Counted from the first letter of the stretch, positions 17,765 through 26,528 are shown. The stretch is 64,000 nucleotides of DNA from Haloferax denitrificans ATCC 35960 (GCF_000337795.1 NZ_AOLP01000001.1:310001-374000); one strand, 5' to 3'. Numbers and translations are program-made. Notes: a model not told the origin generated them from the letters alone.

Positions 17765-18056
17765 GCGCGGGGTGACCGCGGCAACCTCGCCGTCGGTATA
17801 ACAGCAGATATTGCGTGTAGATGGCGTGTGACTCCCGTCTGACGCAGATTTAAGGTCCCCCGTACGTACCCGAGCATAGGGCGCGAATTCGGCCTCAGTT
17901 CCCATCCTCCCACCGACGCGCCCGGCACGAAAACCACCACCACCATCGTCGTTCTGGTTCCCCCGGTACGACACTCGGCGCCGCCACCACGGCGCTGTTT
18001 TCCGAGACCGACTACTCGCCCAGTGACGTCTCGGCCGCGGCGGTCGGCGGGAGGGG
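17765..18056. other. intergenic region after tupC
   Basis: A 292-base gap between convergent genes. The first part (17800-17860) is locally AT-rich and holds a TATA-like TTTAAG near 17850 on the plus strand, but no start codon stands at the expected distance. The remainder contains a CCACCACCACCAT tract and no frame with haloarchaeal codon use. A small RNA is possible; nothing is firmly supported. Confidence 0.35.
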
Positions 18057-18710
18057 TCAGCCGAGCAGTTTCGACCGGACTCGCTCCAGCGCGGTTCGCT
18101 CCGTGAGGAGCGCGAGCTGGTCGCCGGGCTCGACGACGGTTCCCGGTAGCGGAATCGTCATCGGCTCGCGCTCCCGGCCGTGGGCGTAGACGCGGCCGTC
18201 CGCACCGAGGTCGATGTTGGCGACGTGTTCGCCGACGACGGGCGCGCCGTCGGGGACGCTGACCGTCGTCAGCCGAAGCTGGTCGGTCAGGTCGCCGATG
18301 GCGTTGAAGTCGCCGCCGAGAAGCGCCGTCTTCGCGCCGGCCGCGCCGAGGCGTTCGGGGTAGATAATCTCGTCCACGTCGTCGGCGTAGCGCTCGTAAA
18401 TCTCCTGCCGGTAGTCCTCGCTGATGCGCATGACCGTCCGGCAGTCGTACTCCTTGCCGAGCATGCAGGCCGCGAAGTTGACGTTCGGGTCGCCGGTCAG
18501 TCCGCCGACGGCGTCCGCGCCCTCGATGCCCGCCTCCGTCAGCACGCTCTCGGTCCCACCGTCGCCGAGTACGGCTTCGAACCCCTCGTCGCGGGCGCGG
18601 TCGACCTTCTTTTCGTCGTTGTCGACGACCGTCACGTCGTGGCCCTCCTCGCGGAGCACGCGAGCGGTCCGCGAACCCACGCGTCCGTACCCAACGATAA
18701 CGAGTTTCAT
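18057..18710 (-). CDS. trkA: TrkA-type potassium uptake regulatory protein
   Basis: A 217-aa cytoplasmic RCK protein. An N-terminal Rossmann TrkA-N domain starts MKLVIVGYGRVGS (NAD-binding GxGxxG) and includes VVDNDEKK. A C-terminal TrkA-C domain (about 135-217) holds ADGRVYAHGREREPMTIPLPG. It would gate a Trk/Ktr potassium channel, important for salt-in osmoadaptation, though no channel gene is adjacent. The start at 18710 drops four upstream residues of an alternative ATG. Confidence 0.85.
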   Translation of the reverse strand: MKLVIVGYGRVGSRTARVLREEGHDVTVVDNDEKKVDRARDEGFEAVLGDGGTESVLTEAGIEGADAVGGLTGDPNVNFAACMLGKEYDCRTVMRISEDYRQEIYERYADDVDEIIYPERLGAAGAKTALLGGDFNAIGDLTDQLRLTTVSVPDGAPVVGEHVANIDLGADGRVYAHGREREPMTIPLPGTVVEPGDQLALLTERTALERVRSKLLG

Positions 18711-18752
18711 GGTAGTAGTATACACATCAGGTGGCTAAAAGATGGTCCCCCG

Positions 18753-19370
18753 TCAGGGGCCGGTCCGTTCGAGTCGCTCCCTGATCGAATCGATGGTGTC
18801 GGCGAGCGGCGGCGCTCCGAAGAGGGCGACGAGCACCGCGCCGACCGTGTCGAAGACGAGGTCGACGATGGTGTCGGCGAGTCCGTACTGGACGAGGACG
18901 GCCTCAGAGCCGATGGCCTCGGCGGCGAGGCGCGCGCCGAACTCCAGTACCTCCCAGAACACGCCGGCCGCGAGCGTGAAAAGCAGGATGTAGACGAACA
19001 TGAAGCGGTCGGGGAGGTAGACGGTCTCGGTGTACTCGTCGACGGCCCGCGCGGTGACGTACCCGACGGCCGCGACCACGGTCGCCGAGAGCGTGTGGGT
19101 GACGTGGTCCCACCAGTCGATGTAGTTGTACGGGCCGAGCATGCCGACGGCGTGGAGCAACACCGCCAGCGTCAACCAGAGGCCGAGAAGCGGGTGGAGC
19201 CGAATCTGCCAGTCGCGGCGGAGCACCGCGGGGAGGAACGTCGCGCCCAGCGCGAGAACCGCGTTGACGACGACGCTCAGGTTCCGCGTGTAGACGCCGA
19301 CGAGGAAGATACACAGGATGACGACCTGAATCGCCAGCCCCGCGAGTCGCTCGATTCGACGGGGGACCAT
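18753..19370 (-). CDS. multi-pass membrane protein, YjdF/DUF2238-like
   Basis: A 205-aa integral membrane protein with about six helices. Conserved polar positions within the membrane (YNYIDWWDHVTHTLSA and FWEVLEFGARLA) resemble DUF2238/YjdF-type proteins. Function is unknown. Transcribed toward trkA, with a 42-base gap, so cotranscription is possible. Confidence 0.7.
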   Translation of the reverse strand: MVPRRIERLAGLAIQVVILCIFLVGVYTRNLSVVVNAVLALGATFLPAVLRRDWQIRLHPLLGLWLTLAVLLHAVGMLGPYNYIDWWDHVTHTLSATVVAAVGYVTARAVDEYTETVYLPDRFMFVYILLFTLAAGVFWEVLEFGARLAAEAIGSEAVLVQYGLADTIVDLVFDTVGAVLVALFGAPPLADTIDSIRERLERTGP

Positions 19371-19468
19371 TACGGTGCGCTACGGCCTGAGCACCCTAAA
19401 TTCGACCGTGTGACTAGCTAGCACGACCACCGACACCGTTTTTCCTTCAGATTGCATACGACCCACCG

Positions 19469-20080
19469 ATGATGGCCACCACTCACGCCCTCGCGGGTGT
19501 CGTTCTCGGCACCGCCGTGTGGGCGCTGGTCCCCGAGGCCGGGATGCTCCCGGTGCTCGCGGCCGCACTCGGCGGCCTGTTCCCCGACTTCGACCTGTAC
19601 GCGGGCCACCGGAAGACCCTCCACTTCCCCGTGTACTTCAGCGCGCTCGCCGTGCCCGCAGTCGCGGTCGCCGCGCTGAACCCGACCACCACGACGCTCG
19701 CCGTCGCGCTGTTCCTCGCGGCGGCCGCGCTCCACTCCGCGTCCGACGTGCTCGGCGGCGGCCTCGAACTCAAGCCGTGGCTCGGCACCTCCGAGCGCGC
19801 CGTCTACGACCACTGGAACGGCCGCTGGCTCGCCCCGAAGCGGCTGATTCGCTACGACGGCGCGCCCGAGGACCTCGCGCTGACGCTCGCCTTTGCCGTC
19901 CCGCCGGTCCTCGTCTTCGACGGCCTCGCCGAGACGCTCGTCATCGCCGCGGTCGCCGTCTCCGGCGTCTACGTCCTGCTCCGCAAGCCGATGGTCGCTA
20001 TCGCCGAGACCGCAGTCGACGCGATGCCCGACCACGTCGTCGACTACATGCCAGAGCGGTTCGTCCGCGACTTCCGCTGA
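19469..20080 (+). CDS. membrane-bound metal-dependent hydrolase, YdjM-like
   Basis: A 203-aa membrane protein with the YdjM-family layout: THALAGVVLG at the N-terminus, GGLFPDFDLYAGHRKTLHF (PDxD and HR-LH metal motif) and LHSASDVLGGGLELKPW. The His/Asp residues probably bind a divalent metal at the membrane face. Physiological substrate unknown. Confidence 0.8.
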   Translation: MMATTHALAGVVLGTAVWALVPEAGMLPVLAAALGGLFPDFDLYAGHRKTLHFPVYFSALAVPAVAVAALNPTTTTLAVALFLAAAALHSASDVLGGGLELKPWLGTSERAVYDHWNGRWLAPKRLIRYDGAPEDLALTLAFAVPPVLVFDGLAETLVIAAVAVSGVYVLLRKPMVAIAETAVDAMPDHVVDYMPERFVRDFR

Positions 20081-20225
20081 GCCGCACCCGATTTTCGAAC
20101 GCGTTTCGACCCTCGTTACTCCGTGTTCCGGCCGTCGCCGCCTCGAGCCGACGGCCTGCGTGGGTTCTGTCACGGGACAAGACACTTACCCGGCGGCCGC
20201 GGGGTCGAACCTGATTACGTCCAGC

Positions 20226-20849
20226 ATGACAGACCAGCGCCGCATCGTCAGAGACGCGTACGACAGCCTCGCCGACGACTACCGCGACCAGCGGAGCGAC
20301 GACGCGCCCGCGGTGCTCGACGAACTCGCCGACGCCCTCGACTCGGGCGCGCGGGTCCTCGACGCCGGGTGCGGACAGGGGACGCCGGTGACGGACGCCC
20401 TCGCCGCCGACTTCGACGTGGTGGGCGTCGATTTCTCCCGCGAGCAACTGCACCTCGCCCGCCAAGACGTCCCGGCGGCGCGGTTCGCACAGGGCGACAT
20501 GACCGCGCTTCCGGTCCGGTCGGACTCCTTCGACGCCGTCTGCGCCTTCTACTCCGTCATCCACGTCCCAATCGCGGAACACGAGCGGGTGTTCGCGGAG
20601 TTCGCCCGCGTCCTCCGACCCGGCGGCACCCTGCTTTCGACCGTCGGCGGCGAGGCGTGGAGCGGCTCGAACCCCGACTGGCTCGACAGCGGCGTCGAGA
20701 TGCGCTGGAGCTTCCCCGACATCGAGGAGACCTACGAGACGCTCGACGCGGCCGGGTTCGCGGTGGAAGCCGAGTTCGTCGTGGACGACGAGCTGGGGAG
20801 TCAGTACCCGTTCGTACTGGCGCGGTACGAGGGCCGAGGCGACTGTTAG
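20226..20849 (+). CDS. class I SAM-dependent methyltransferase
   Basis: A 207-aa methyltransferase. Motif I is VLDAGCGQGTPVTDAL (residues 43-58), followed by VVGVDFSREQL, and post-I/II segments AQGDMTALPVRSDSFDAVCAFYSVIH, then LRPGGTLLSTVGG. It belongs to the UbiE/COQ5-like group of small methyltransferases. The substrate cannot be told from sequence. The ATG at 20226 is chosen because upstream sequence has non-coding composition. Confidence 0.82.
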   Translation: MTDQRRIVRDAYDSLADDYRDQRSDDAPAVLDELADALDSGARVLDAGCGQGTPVTDALAADFDVVGVDFSREQLHLARQDVPAARFAQGDMTALPVRSDSFDAVCAFYSVIHVPIAEHERVFAEFARVLRPGGTLLSTVGGEAWSGSNPDWLDSGVEMRWSFPDIEETYETLDAAGFAVEAEFVVDDELGSQYPFVLARYEGRGDC

Positions 20850-20869
20850 CGCGGAGGGGGACACGTCCC

Positions 20870-22195
20870 TCAGTCGGTCGGCTCCGCGGTCGCCGATAGA
20901 GCCGCGTCGGTCCGGGACTCCCGCCGGTGGAGCAGGTACGCACAACACACCGCCACGACCCCCGCGGCGGTGGCGATGCCGAACGCGACGCGGTAGCCGG
21001 TCGCCGTGTAAACCCGCGCCCCGGCGACGGTCTCGCCCGTCCAGTAGGCGTCGAGGGCGAGGCCCATCACCGCCGGGAACAGCGCCGCACCGAAGTAGCC
21101 CATGCTGTTTATCGCGCCCGTGACGGTCGCGCTCGCGGTGGCGTCGTGGCGCTCCTTGGCGACCGTGAAGGCGATGACGGCCCCGCCCATGACGAACAGC
21201 GCCGAGAACAGCAGGACGCCGACCACGAGGAGCGGCGGCGTCACGAGGAGGAAGACGAGCCCGTAGGAGAGGGTGAAGACGGCACAGGAGGCGACGATGA
21301 GTTCGGTTCGGTAGCCGATGCGGTCCGAGAGCGTCCCGAGCACGGGCGATCCGAGGAGGAAGCCGACGTTACCGACGAAGACGAAAAGCGAGGCCGTCCG
21401 GACCGACACGTCGTAGAGGTCGGCGATGTAGGGGACGCCCCACAGGCCGGTGACGGTGAAGTTCGTTCCCAAGACGAGAAACAGCATCGTCCCCATCAGC
21501 CACGTCTCGCCCTCGCGGAGGACGCGCCTCGTGTTCTCGACGACCGCCCCGAGTTCGACCGACGACGCGGGCGGGCGGACGCCGTCGAGGGGGTCGAACC
21601 CGGCGTCTCGCGGCCGGTCCCGGACCGCGAGGAACGTCACGACGGCGAGGCCGACGCCGCCGACACCGACCCCGAGGAGGACCGAGCGCCAGCCGACCGC
21701 GTCGATTGCGACCGCGAGCGGCGTCGTCGCGAGCACGCCGCCCATCCCCGCCGCGGCGACGGTCCACCCGGTCATCGTGGCGAACTCGTCCGGTCGGTAC
21801 CAGTTCGCGAGGAACCGGAGCGTCGCCGTGTAGAGGACGCTCCCGCCGAGGCCGAGGAGCGCCCGCGAGGCGAACGCCACCTCGTAGGTCGGCGCGAGCG
21901 CGAAGCCGAAGACGCCGAGCGCCATCACGGCGAGTCCGCCGGCGGCGACCCGGCGCGACCCCGCGCGGTCCACGAGGATGCCCGCCGGTAACTGCAGGCC
22001 GGCGTAGATGTAGAAAAAGGACGCGTGGAGCATGCCGAGCTCCGCGCCGGTCGTGTCGAACGCCCGCGCGAGGTCGTCGGCGAGGACCGCCGAGGTCACG
22101 CGATGGAAGCTGACGAGGAGAAAGCCCGTCGTCAAGAGCGCCCAGAGCGCCCACCGGAGACGTATCGGCGTGGACCGGACTGAGAACCGTGTCAT
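20870..22195 (-). CDS. major facilitator superfamily transporter
   Basis: A 441-aa membrane carrier with 12 predicted helices. The MFS signature between helices 2 and 3 is visible (GILVDRAGSRRVAAGG), and its repeat near the middle is GTLSDRIGYRTE. By overall pattern it falls with organic-anion or nitrate/sugar-acid carriers, but the substrate is not determinable. Divergent from the pectinesterase gene. Confidence 0.83.
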   Translation of the reverse strand: MTRFSVRSTPIRLRWALWALLTTGFLLVSFHRVTSAVLADDLARAFDTTGAELGMLHASFFYIYAGLQLPAGILVDRAGSRRVAAGGLAVMALGVFGFALAPTYEVAFASRALLGLGGSVLYTATLRFLANWYRPDEFATMTGWTVAAAGMGGVLATTPLAVAIDAVGWRSVLLGVGVGGVGLAVVTFLAVRDRPRDAGFDPLDGVRPPASSVELGAVVENTRRVLREGETWLMGTMLFLVLGTNFTVTGLWGVPYIADLYDVSVRTASLFVFVGNVGFLLGSPVLGTLSDRIGYRTELIVASCAVFTLSYGLVFLLVTPPLLVVGVLLFSALFVMGGAVIAFTVAKERHDATASATVTGAINSMGYFGAALFPAVMGLALDAYWTGETVAGARVYTATGYRVAFGIATAAGVVAVCCAYLLHRRESRTDAALSATAEPTD

Positions 22196-22320
22196 GGCTC
22201 AGGCGACACCGCGTGCGTGTAAATGTCTGTCGCGGTCGTTCGTGACGGTCGGAGAGTTATAGTTACCGTGGAGAGGTCGCTCCCCGCGCCGCCGTGAGTT
22301 CCACCGGTATCCCCCAAGCG

Positions 22321-22326
22321 TATAGC
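22321..22326 (+). promoter_or_regulatory. TATA box of the pectinesterase gene
   Basis: TATAGC is centred about 26 bases before ATG 22349 but only 14 before the upstream GTG at 22337. The later start is therefore preferred. Confidence 0.5.
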
Positions 22327-22348
22327 GTCGGGGAGGGTGATACGGCCC

Positions 22349-23398
22349 ATGCTCGCATTACTCACGGCTCTCGCAGTCGCGGTCGGCTGTCTCGGCGTCG
22401 CCGCCGGGGCGGTCGGAACCCTCGGGGACGCTGACGACGGCGACGACGCCAGCGAGCCTGACGACTCCGAGGATGCCCGCGATTCCGACGACTCCGACAA
22501 GTACGATTACGTCGTCGCGAAGGACGGGACCGGAGACTACGAGACGATTCAGGCCGCCATCGACGGTGCGAAGTCGTTCCCGCCGGACCGCATCCGCATC
22601 CTCGTCCGCGCGGGCGTGTACGACGAGAAGGTCGAGGTCCACGCGTGGAACCCCGACGTCACCCTCGTCGGCGAGCGCGCCGGGGAGACGGTCATCACCC
22701 ACGACGACCACTTCGAGAAAATCGACCGCGGGCGCAACAGCACCTTCTTCACCCACACGCTGAAGGTCCGCGGCAACGACTTCCGCGCCCGAAACCTGAC
22801 CGTCGAGAACAGCGCCGGCCCGGTCGGACAGGCCGTCGCCCTCCACGTCGACGCCGACCGGGCGAGTTTCGAGAACTGCCGCTTCCTCGGCCACCAAGAC
22901 ACCGTCTACGCCGCCGGCGAGGGGGCGCGCCAGTACTTCTCGGAGTGCTACGTCGAGGGGACGACCGACTTCGTCTTCGGCGGGGCGACCGCCGTCTTCG
23001 AGAACTGCCGCGTCCACTCGAAAGCCGACTCGTACGTGACGGCCGCCTCCACACCCGAGGACGAACCCTTCGGCTTCGTCTTTCTGGACTGCGAACTGAC
23101 CGCCGACGCCGACGTGTCAGAGGTGTATCTCGGCCGCCCGTGGCGGAATCACGCCCGAACCGCGTTTCTCCGCACCCGGATGGACTCGCACGTGCTCCCC
23201 GCCGGCTGGCACAACTGGTCGCGACCGGAAGCCGAGTCGACGGTCGAATACGTCGAGTACGACAGTCGAGGACCGGGTGCGGAGGGCGAGCGGGTGTCGT
23301 GGGCGACGACGCTGACTGAAGACGAGGTAGGGTGGTATTCGAAGGGGAACGTGTTGAGTTCGGAGGGTGATGGAGAGTGGTGGGACTGGGAGGAGTAA
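22349..23398 (+). CDS. secreted pectinesterase (CE8 family)
   Basis: A 349-aa right-handed beta-helix esterase that demethylates pectin. The CE8 motifs are in order: GQAVALHV, the oxyanion Gln in GHQDTVY, the catalytic Asp in TTDFVFG, and the catalytic Arg in LGRPWR. A hydrophobic N-terminus of about 25 residues and an acidic Asp/Glu/Ser linker precede the domain, so the protein is exported, probably by Sec. AVGC may serve as a lipobox. Plant cell-wall degradation is uncommon in archaea; transfer from bacteria is plausible, although base composition is now haloarchaeal. Confidence 0.9.
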   Translation: MLALLTALAVAVGCLGVAAGAVGTLGDADDGDDASEPDDSEDARDSDDSDKYDYVVAKDGTGDYETIQAAIDGAKSFPPDRIRILVRAGVYDEKVEVHAWNPDVTLVGERAGETVITHDDHFEKIDRGRNSTFFTHTLKVRGNDFRARNLTVENSAGPVGQAVALHVDADRASFENCRFLGHQDTVYAAGEGARQYFSECYVEGTTDFVFGGATAVFENCRVHSKADSYVTAASTPEDEPFGFVFLDCELTADADVSEVYLGRPWRNHARTAFLRTRMDSHVLPAGWHNWSRPEAESTVEYVEYDSRGPGAEGERVSWATTLTEDEVGWYSKGNVLSSEGDGEWWDWEE

Positions 23399-23486
23399 GG
23401 GTTCGAGCAGGACGGTTCAGTTTCAACCGGAATCTAGCAACCGCTCGGCGACGAGACGCCTCGCTCAACAGTTGAATTTCAAGAAG

Positions 23487-23558
23487 AGCCTAGGCCGGGA
23501 TTTGAACCCGGGGTCTCGTCCTTACCAAGGACGCGCTTTACCGCTAAGCTACCCAGGC
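23487..23558 (-). tRNA. tRNA-Thr (anticodon GGU)
   Basis: Read on the minus strand, the cloverleaf is complete: acceptor GCCUGGG/CCUAGGC (one G-U pair), D arm, anticodon stem CGUCC/GGACG with loop UUGGUAA (anticodon GGU, codon ACC), and T stem CCGGG/CCCGG with UUCAAAU. The CCA end is not encoded. No intron. Confidence 0.93.
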
Positions 23559-23636
23559 AGGCATTCCTTGGTTGTCCGGGTTCCTCTTTAGGGGTTTCGA
23601 TTCGAATCGCCCCGGAACCGTGGTAGCGTATGTCGA

Positions 23637-24314
23637 TTAGCGGTCCGCGGCGGAGGTGACCGCGTCGTCGCCACCGCCGCCTCGGTAGAGGGCCGCGATG
23701 CGCTCGACAGTCCCTTCGGAGACGGTCTCGTCGGCCGGGGGGAAGTCGCCGTCGTGGGAGTCGGCCAGCCCGGCGGCGTACTCCACGAGGGCGGTCGGCG
23801 GGGCCGAGCCGACGGCCGTGGTGCCGGCGACGACGGCGAGCGTGCAGATGTTCACTTCGAGTTCGCCGTCGAGGCTCGGGCGCTCCGATTCGACGGCCGA
23901 GCGGCGGCGGGTCTGGTCGCGGCCGAAGGCGCGGACCGTCTCGACGGCGTGGTCGGCGGCCTCGGTTCGGGCGAGGAGGTAGAAGCCGCGCGAGACGAGC
24001 ACGTCCGCCGCGAGGATGTCGAGGTCGGCGTCGGTGTCCGCCTCGGGGGAGTCGAGGTGCGACCACGGCTCGTCGTGGGCGAGCGACCGGGTGAGCCGGA
24101 GGCCCTCGTAGATGAGTTGCACTCCGGCCGCGCGGGAGGCCAGCCCGTTCAGGTCGACCTTCGGTTCGACGGCCCGCGCGCTCACGAACGTGAGCACTGC
24201 CGGCGTCAAGGAGGCGGCGTCGAGGCGTTCGTCCAGCGCCGCGCGGAGGGCCTCGGGCTCGATGTCGGAGAGGGCCTCGCGCGCGGCCTCGCGGGCTCGC
24301 ACGGCGTCGTCCAT
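23637..24314 (-). CDS. haloarchaeal conserved protein, all-helical
   Basis: A 225-aa protein predicted to be largely helical. It begins MDDAVRAREAAREALSDIEP and contains paired acidic segments (DTDADLDILAADVLVSRGFYLLA) that faintly recall polyprenyl-synthase-like folds. The Asp-rich DDxxD motif of active enzymes is not clearly present. I do not recognise a function. Divergent from the enoyl-CoA hydratase gene, with about 60 bases between. Confidence 0.6.
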   Translation of the reverse strand: MDDAVRAREAAREALSDIEPEALRAALDERLDAASLTPAVLTFVSARAVEPKVDLNGLASRAAGVQLIYEGLRLTRSLAHDEPWSHLDSPEADTDADLDILAADVLVSRGFYLLARTEAADHAVETVRAFGRDQTRRRSAVESERPSLDGELEVNICTLAVVAGTTAVGSAPPTALVEYAAGLADSHDGDFPPADETVSEGTVERIAALYRGGGGDDAVTSAADR

Positions 24315-24374
24315 CGGCCGAGACTTACGGTTGGGAGGGCAAAGACCTTTGGAAAACCACGGCACAACGGGCGT

Positions 24375-25070
24375 ATGATACGGACGACGGACGACGGCGA
24401 CCTCCGGGTCGTGACCATCGACCGCCCGGCGCGACGGAACGCCCTCAGACCGACCGACCTCGACGCGCTCGAAGCCGCGGTCGCCGACGCCGACGCGCCG
24501 GTCGTCCTCCTCCGCGGGAGCGGCCGGGCGTTCTGCGCCGGCGCGGACCTCGACAGCGTCGCCGACCTCGACGACCCCGAGGCGTTCGCAAAACATGGCC
24601 AGCGCGTCGCCGACGCCATCGAATCGGCCGAATCGGTCGTCGTCGCCGGCATCGACGGCGCGGCCCGCGGCGGCGGTGTCGAACTCGCGCTCGCCTGCGA
24701 CGTGCGGGTGGCCACCCCGCGTGCGACCCTCGGCGAGCCGGGCGTCCGACTCGGCCTGTTCGGCGCGTGGGGCGGGACCGTTCGCCTCCCGCGCGTCGTC
24801 GGCGAGGGTCACGCCCTCGAATTCTCGCTTTCGGGCCGCGTCGTCGACGCCGACGAAGCCCTCCGAATGGGTCTCGTCTCCCGAATCGTCGACGACCCGC
24901 GTTCGGTCGCGGCCTCGATGGCCGACAACGACCACCGGTCGCTCCGAATCGTCAAGGAGCGACTGCGCGACCGCGGCGACCGGGAAGCACGACTCGACCG
25001 GGAAGCCGCCGACTTCGCGGAGTTGCATCGGGCGAACGCCGACGACATCGCGGCGTCGCGCGAAACGTGA
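24375..25070 (+). CDS. enoyl-CoA hydratase/isomerase family protein
   Basis: A 231-aa crotonase-fold protein. The oxyanion-hole segments FCAGADLDS and GIDGAARGGGVELALACDVRVA are present. One of the two catalytic Glu positions of classical hydratases appears as E in LGEPGVRLGLF. It is shorter than typical 255-aa hydratases, with a trimmed C-terminal helix. Likely acts in fatty or amino-acid CoA degradation; the exact reaction is undetermined. Confidence 0.85.
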   Translation: MIRTTDDGDLRVVTIDRPARRNALRPTDLDALEAAVADADAPVVLLRGSGRAFCAGADLDSVADLDDPEAFAKHGQRVADAIESAESVVVAGIDGAARGGGVELALACDVRVATPRATLGEPGVRLGLFGAWGGTVRLPRVVGEGHALEFSLSGRVVDADEALRMGLVSRIVDDPRSVAASMADNDHRSLRIVKERLRDRGDREARLDREAADFAELHRANADDIAASRET

Positions 25071-25106
25071 GTTTGAGTTCTGTGGACGGGGCGGTTCGAC
25101 GGCTGG

Positions 25107-25937
25107 TTAGATATCGAGCGCCGACGGCGCGGGCGGCATCGACCGCTTGTGGGCGCTCCCCTCGACGAGGCCGACCACGCGGTCGACCTGTTCTTCGGTC
25201 ACGCCGAGGTGCCGGACCGTCGCGGACTTCGAGAGCGGGCCGTCCACGTGGAGCGCGAGAATCGCGTCGAGCGCGTCGTAGGTGAGGCCGAGTTCGCCCT
25301 CGTCAGTCTGCCCGGACCACATCTCGGCCGAGGGGGTCTGCAACACGAGGTCTTCCGGCACGCCGACGTGGGCGGCCAGCTGGCGAACCTGCTGTTTGTA
25401 GAGGTTCCCGATGGGGTTGCAGTCGACCGCCTGGTCGCCGTACTTCGTGAAGTAGCCGGTCATCGCCTCGGCTCGGTTGCCCGTCCCGAGCACGATGCGG
25501 TTCTCGTGGTTGGCGACGAAGTAGTTGAGCACCGCCCGCGTGCGGACGTAGACGTTTCCGGCGGCCATGCGGTCGTCGGCCGCCTCGGGGAACGTGTCGA
25601 AGAACGTCTCCGCGATGGGCTGAATCTCGACCACGTCGTACTCGATGCCCAGCATTTCGGCGACGCCCTCGGCGTCGCTCATCATGTCCTCGTCGTTCGC
25701 CACGCTCGGCATGACGAGTCCGTGGAGGTTCTCCTTCCCGAGCGCCTCGACGGCGAGGAAGGCGGTGAGCGTCGAGTCGATACCACCGGACAGCCCGATG
25801 ACGGCCCCATCGGCACCGGCGGCCCCGACGGTGTCTTCGATGAAGGTCGTGATGTGCTCGCGGTGCGCTTCGAGTTCCTCGTCGGACAACAGGAGGTCGA
25901 ACGGGGCGTCCTCCGAGAGAACGTCGACGGATGTCAT
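25107..25937 (-). CDS. nadE: NH3-dependent NAD+ synthetase
   Basis: A 276-aa N-type ATP pyrophosphatase that amidates nicotinate adenine dinucleotide to NAD+. The P-loop is GLSGGIDSTLT near residue 48, with downstream TGNRAEAMTGYFTKYGDQAVDCNPIGNL forming the substrate and adenylate site. No glutaminase domain, so it uses ammonia. The chosen ATG gives the usual archaeal length; an earlier one adds 14 residues overlapping the promoter. Confidence 0.93.
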   Translation of the reverse strand: MTSVDVLSEDAPFDLLLSDEELEAHREHITTFIEDTVGAAGADGAVIGLSGGIDSTLTAFLAVEALGKENLHGLVMPSVANDEDMMSDAEGVAEMLGIEYDVVEIQPIAETFFDTFPEAADDRMAAGNVYVRTRAVLNYFVANHENRIVLGTGNRAEAMTGYFTKYGDQAVDCNPIGNLYKQQVRQLAAHVGVPEDLVLQTPSAEMWSGQTDEGELGLTYDALDAILALHVDGPLSKSATVRHLGVTEEQVDRVVGLVEGSAHKRSMPPAPSALDI

Positions 25938-26261
25938 GAACCCCGGTTGGTACCGGGGGCCCAAATAGTCACGTGTCACGCGAAAACAATGGACGGCCGT
26001 CCAGTTTTCGCGGGGGTTCGATGGGGTGAAGCGCTACGTTCAAGTGCCCCCGCGGTCTACGAATTTTTGCTTCGGAACGCGGTTCGAAGCGGAGCGCGCC
26101 GATGTGTTGTCGAGCGAAGTGAGACAACGCGCGGGGCGAACGAATGTGAGCGCCGATGGTCGACTGAACGGAGTGAGGTCGAGTCAGGGGCGCAAGCGAA
26201 GCGAAGCGCGCCGATGGGTGACTGAACGAAGTGAAGTCAGCCACGGGGCGAACGAATGTGA
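25938..26261. repeat. hairpin and partial-tRNA repeat region upstream of tRNA-Gly
   Basis: No coding gene is supported. Three hairpins follow each other: GTTGTC/GACAAC (26106-26128), TCGAC/GTCGA (26160-26182) and TGACT/AGTCA (26219-26239), with loops close to GAGCGAAGTGAG. A 30-bp exact direct repeat, 26132-26161 and 26244-26273, ends in the first 12 bases of tRNA-Gly, so the tRNA 5' end is copied 112 bases upstream. Confidence 0.6.
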
Positions 26262-26332
26262 GCGCCGATGGTCCAGTGGTAGGACACGAGCTTCCCAAGC
26301 TCGGAGCCCGGGTTCAATTCCCGGTCGGCGCA
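26262..26332 (+). tRNA. tRNA-Gly (anticodon CCC)
   Basis: A complete cloverleaf: acceptor GCGCCGA/UCGGCGC, D stem GUCC/GGAC, anticodon stem CGAGC/GCUCG with loop UUCCCAA (anticodon CCC), and T stem CCGGG/CCCGG with loop UUCAAUU; discriminator A. No intron and no encoded CCA. Fragments of both its ends recur outside the gene. Confidence 0.95.
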
Positions 26333-26528
26333 TCTTCTGAACGGAACCAGACGAGGAGCCGAACGGCTCCGAGTCCCGTGGAGTGAAGCGATGCGACCGA
26401 CCTTCGCAAACCTTCGGTTTGCTCAGTTCTGGCGAGAGACCATCTCGCCAATGTGCCGCTCGTTTCACTCGCGGCACTCCCGGTCGGCGCACGAGTCCCG
26501 TCTTCGAACAGTAGCCCGCCTCGCCGAC
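26333..26528. repeat. hairpin cluster downstream of tRNA-Gly with copied tRNA 3' end
   Basis: Four perfect hairpins lie in 123 bases: GGAGCC/GGCTCC (26355-26370), GCAAACC/GGTTTGC (26406-26422), TGGCGAGA/TCTCGCCA (26430-26450) and GTGCCGC/GCGGCAC (26453-26477). Immediately after the last, 26478-26491 repeats the last 14 bases of tRNA-Gly exactly (26319-26332). The arrangement looks like an attachment-site remnant or a repeated palindromic element. No coding frame is supported. Confidence 0.55.

Noticed and set aside
17507..17974. Minus-strand frame spanning the tupC end and the gap after it
   Set aside because: Half is antisense to tupC, and the remainder lacks haloarchaeal codon bias.
26000..26500. 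Possible CRISPR array around tRNA-Gly
   Set aside because: Repeats are only two to four units, unequal in spacing and length, and derived from tRNA ends and hairpins. No cas genes are present.
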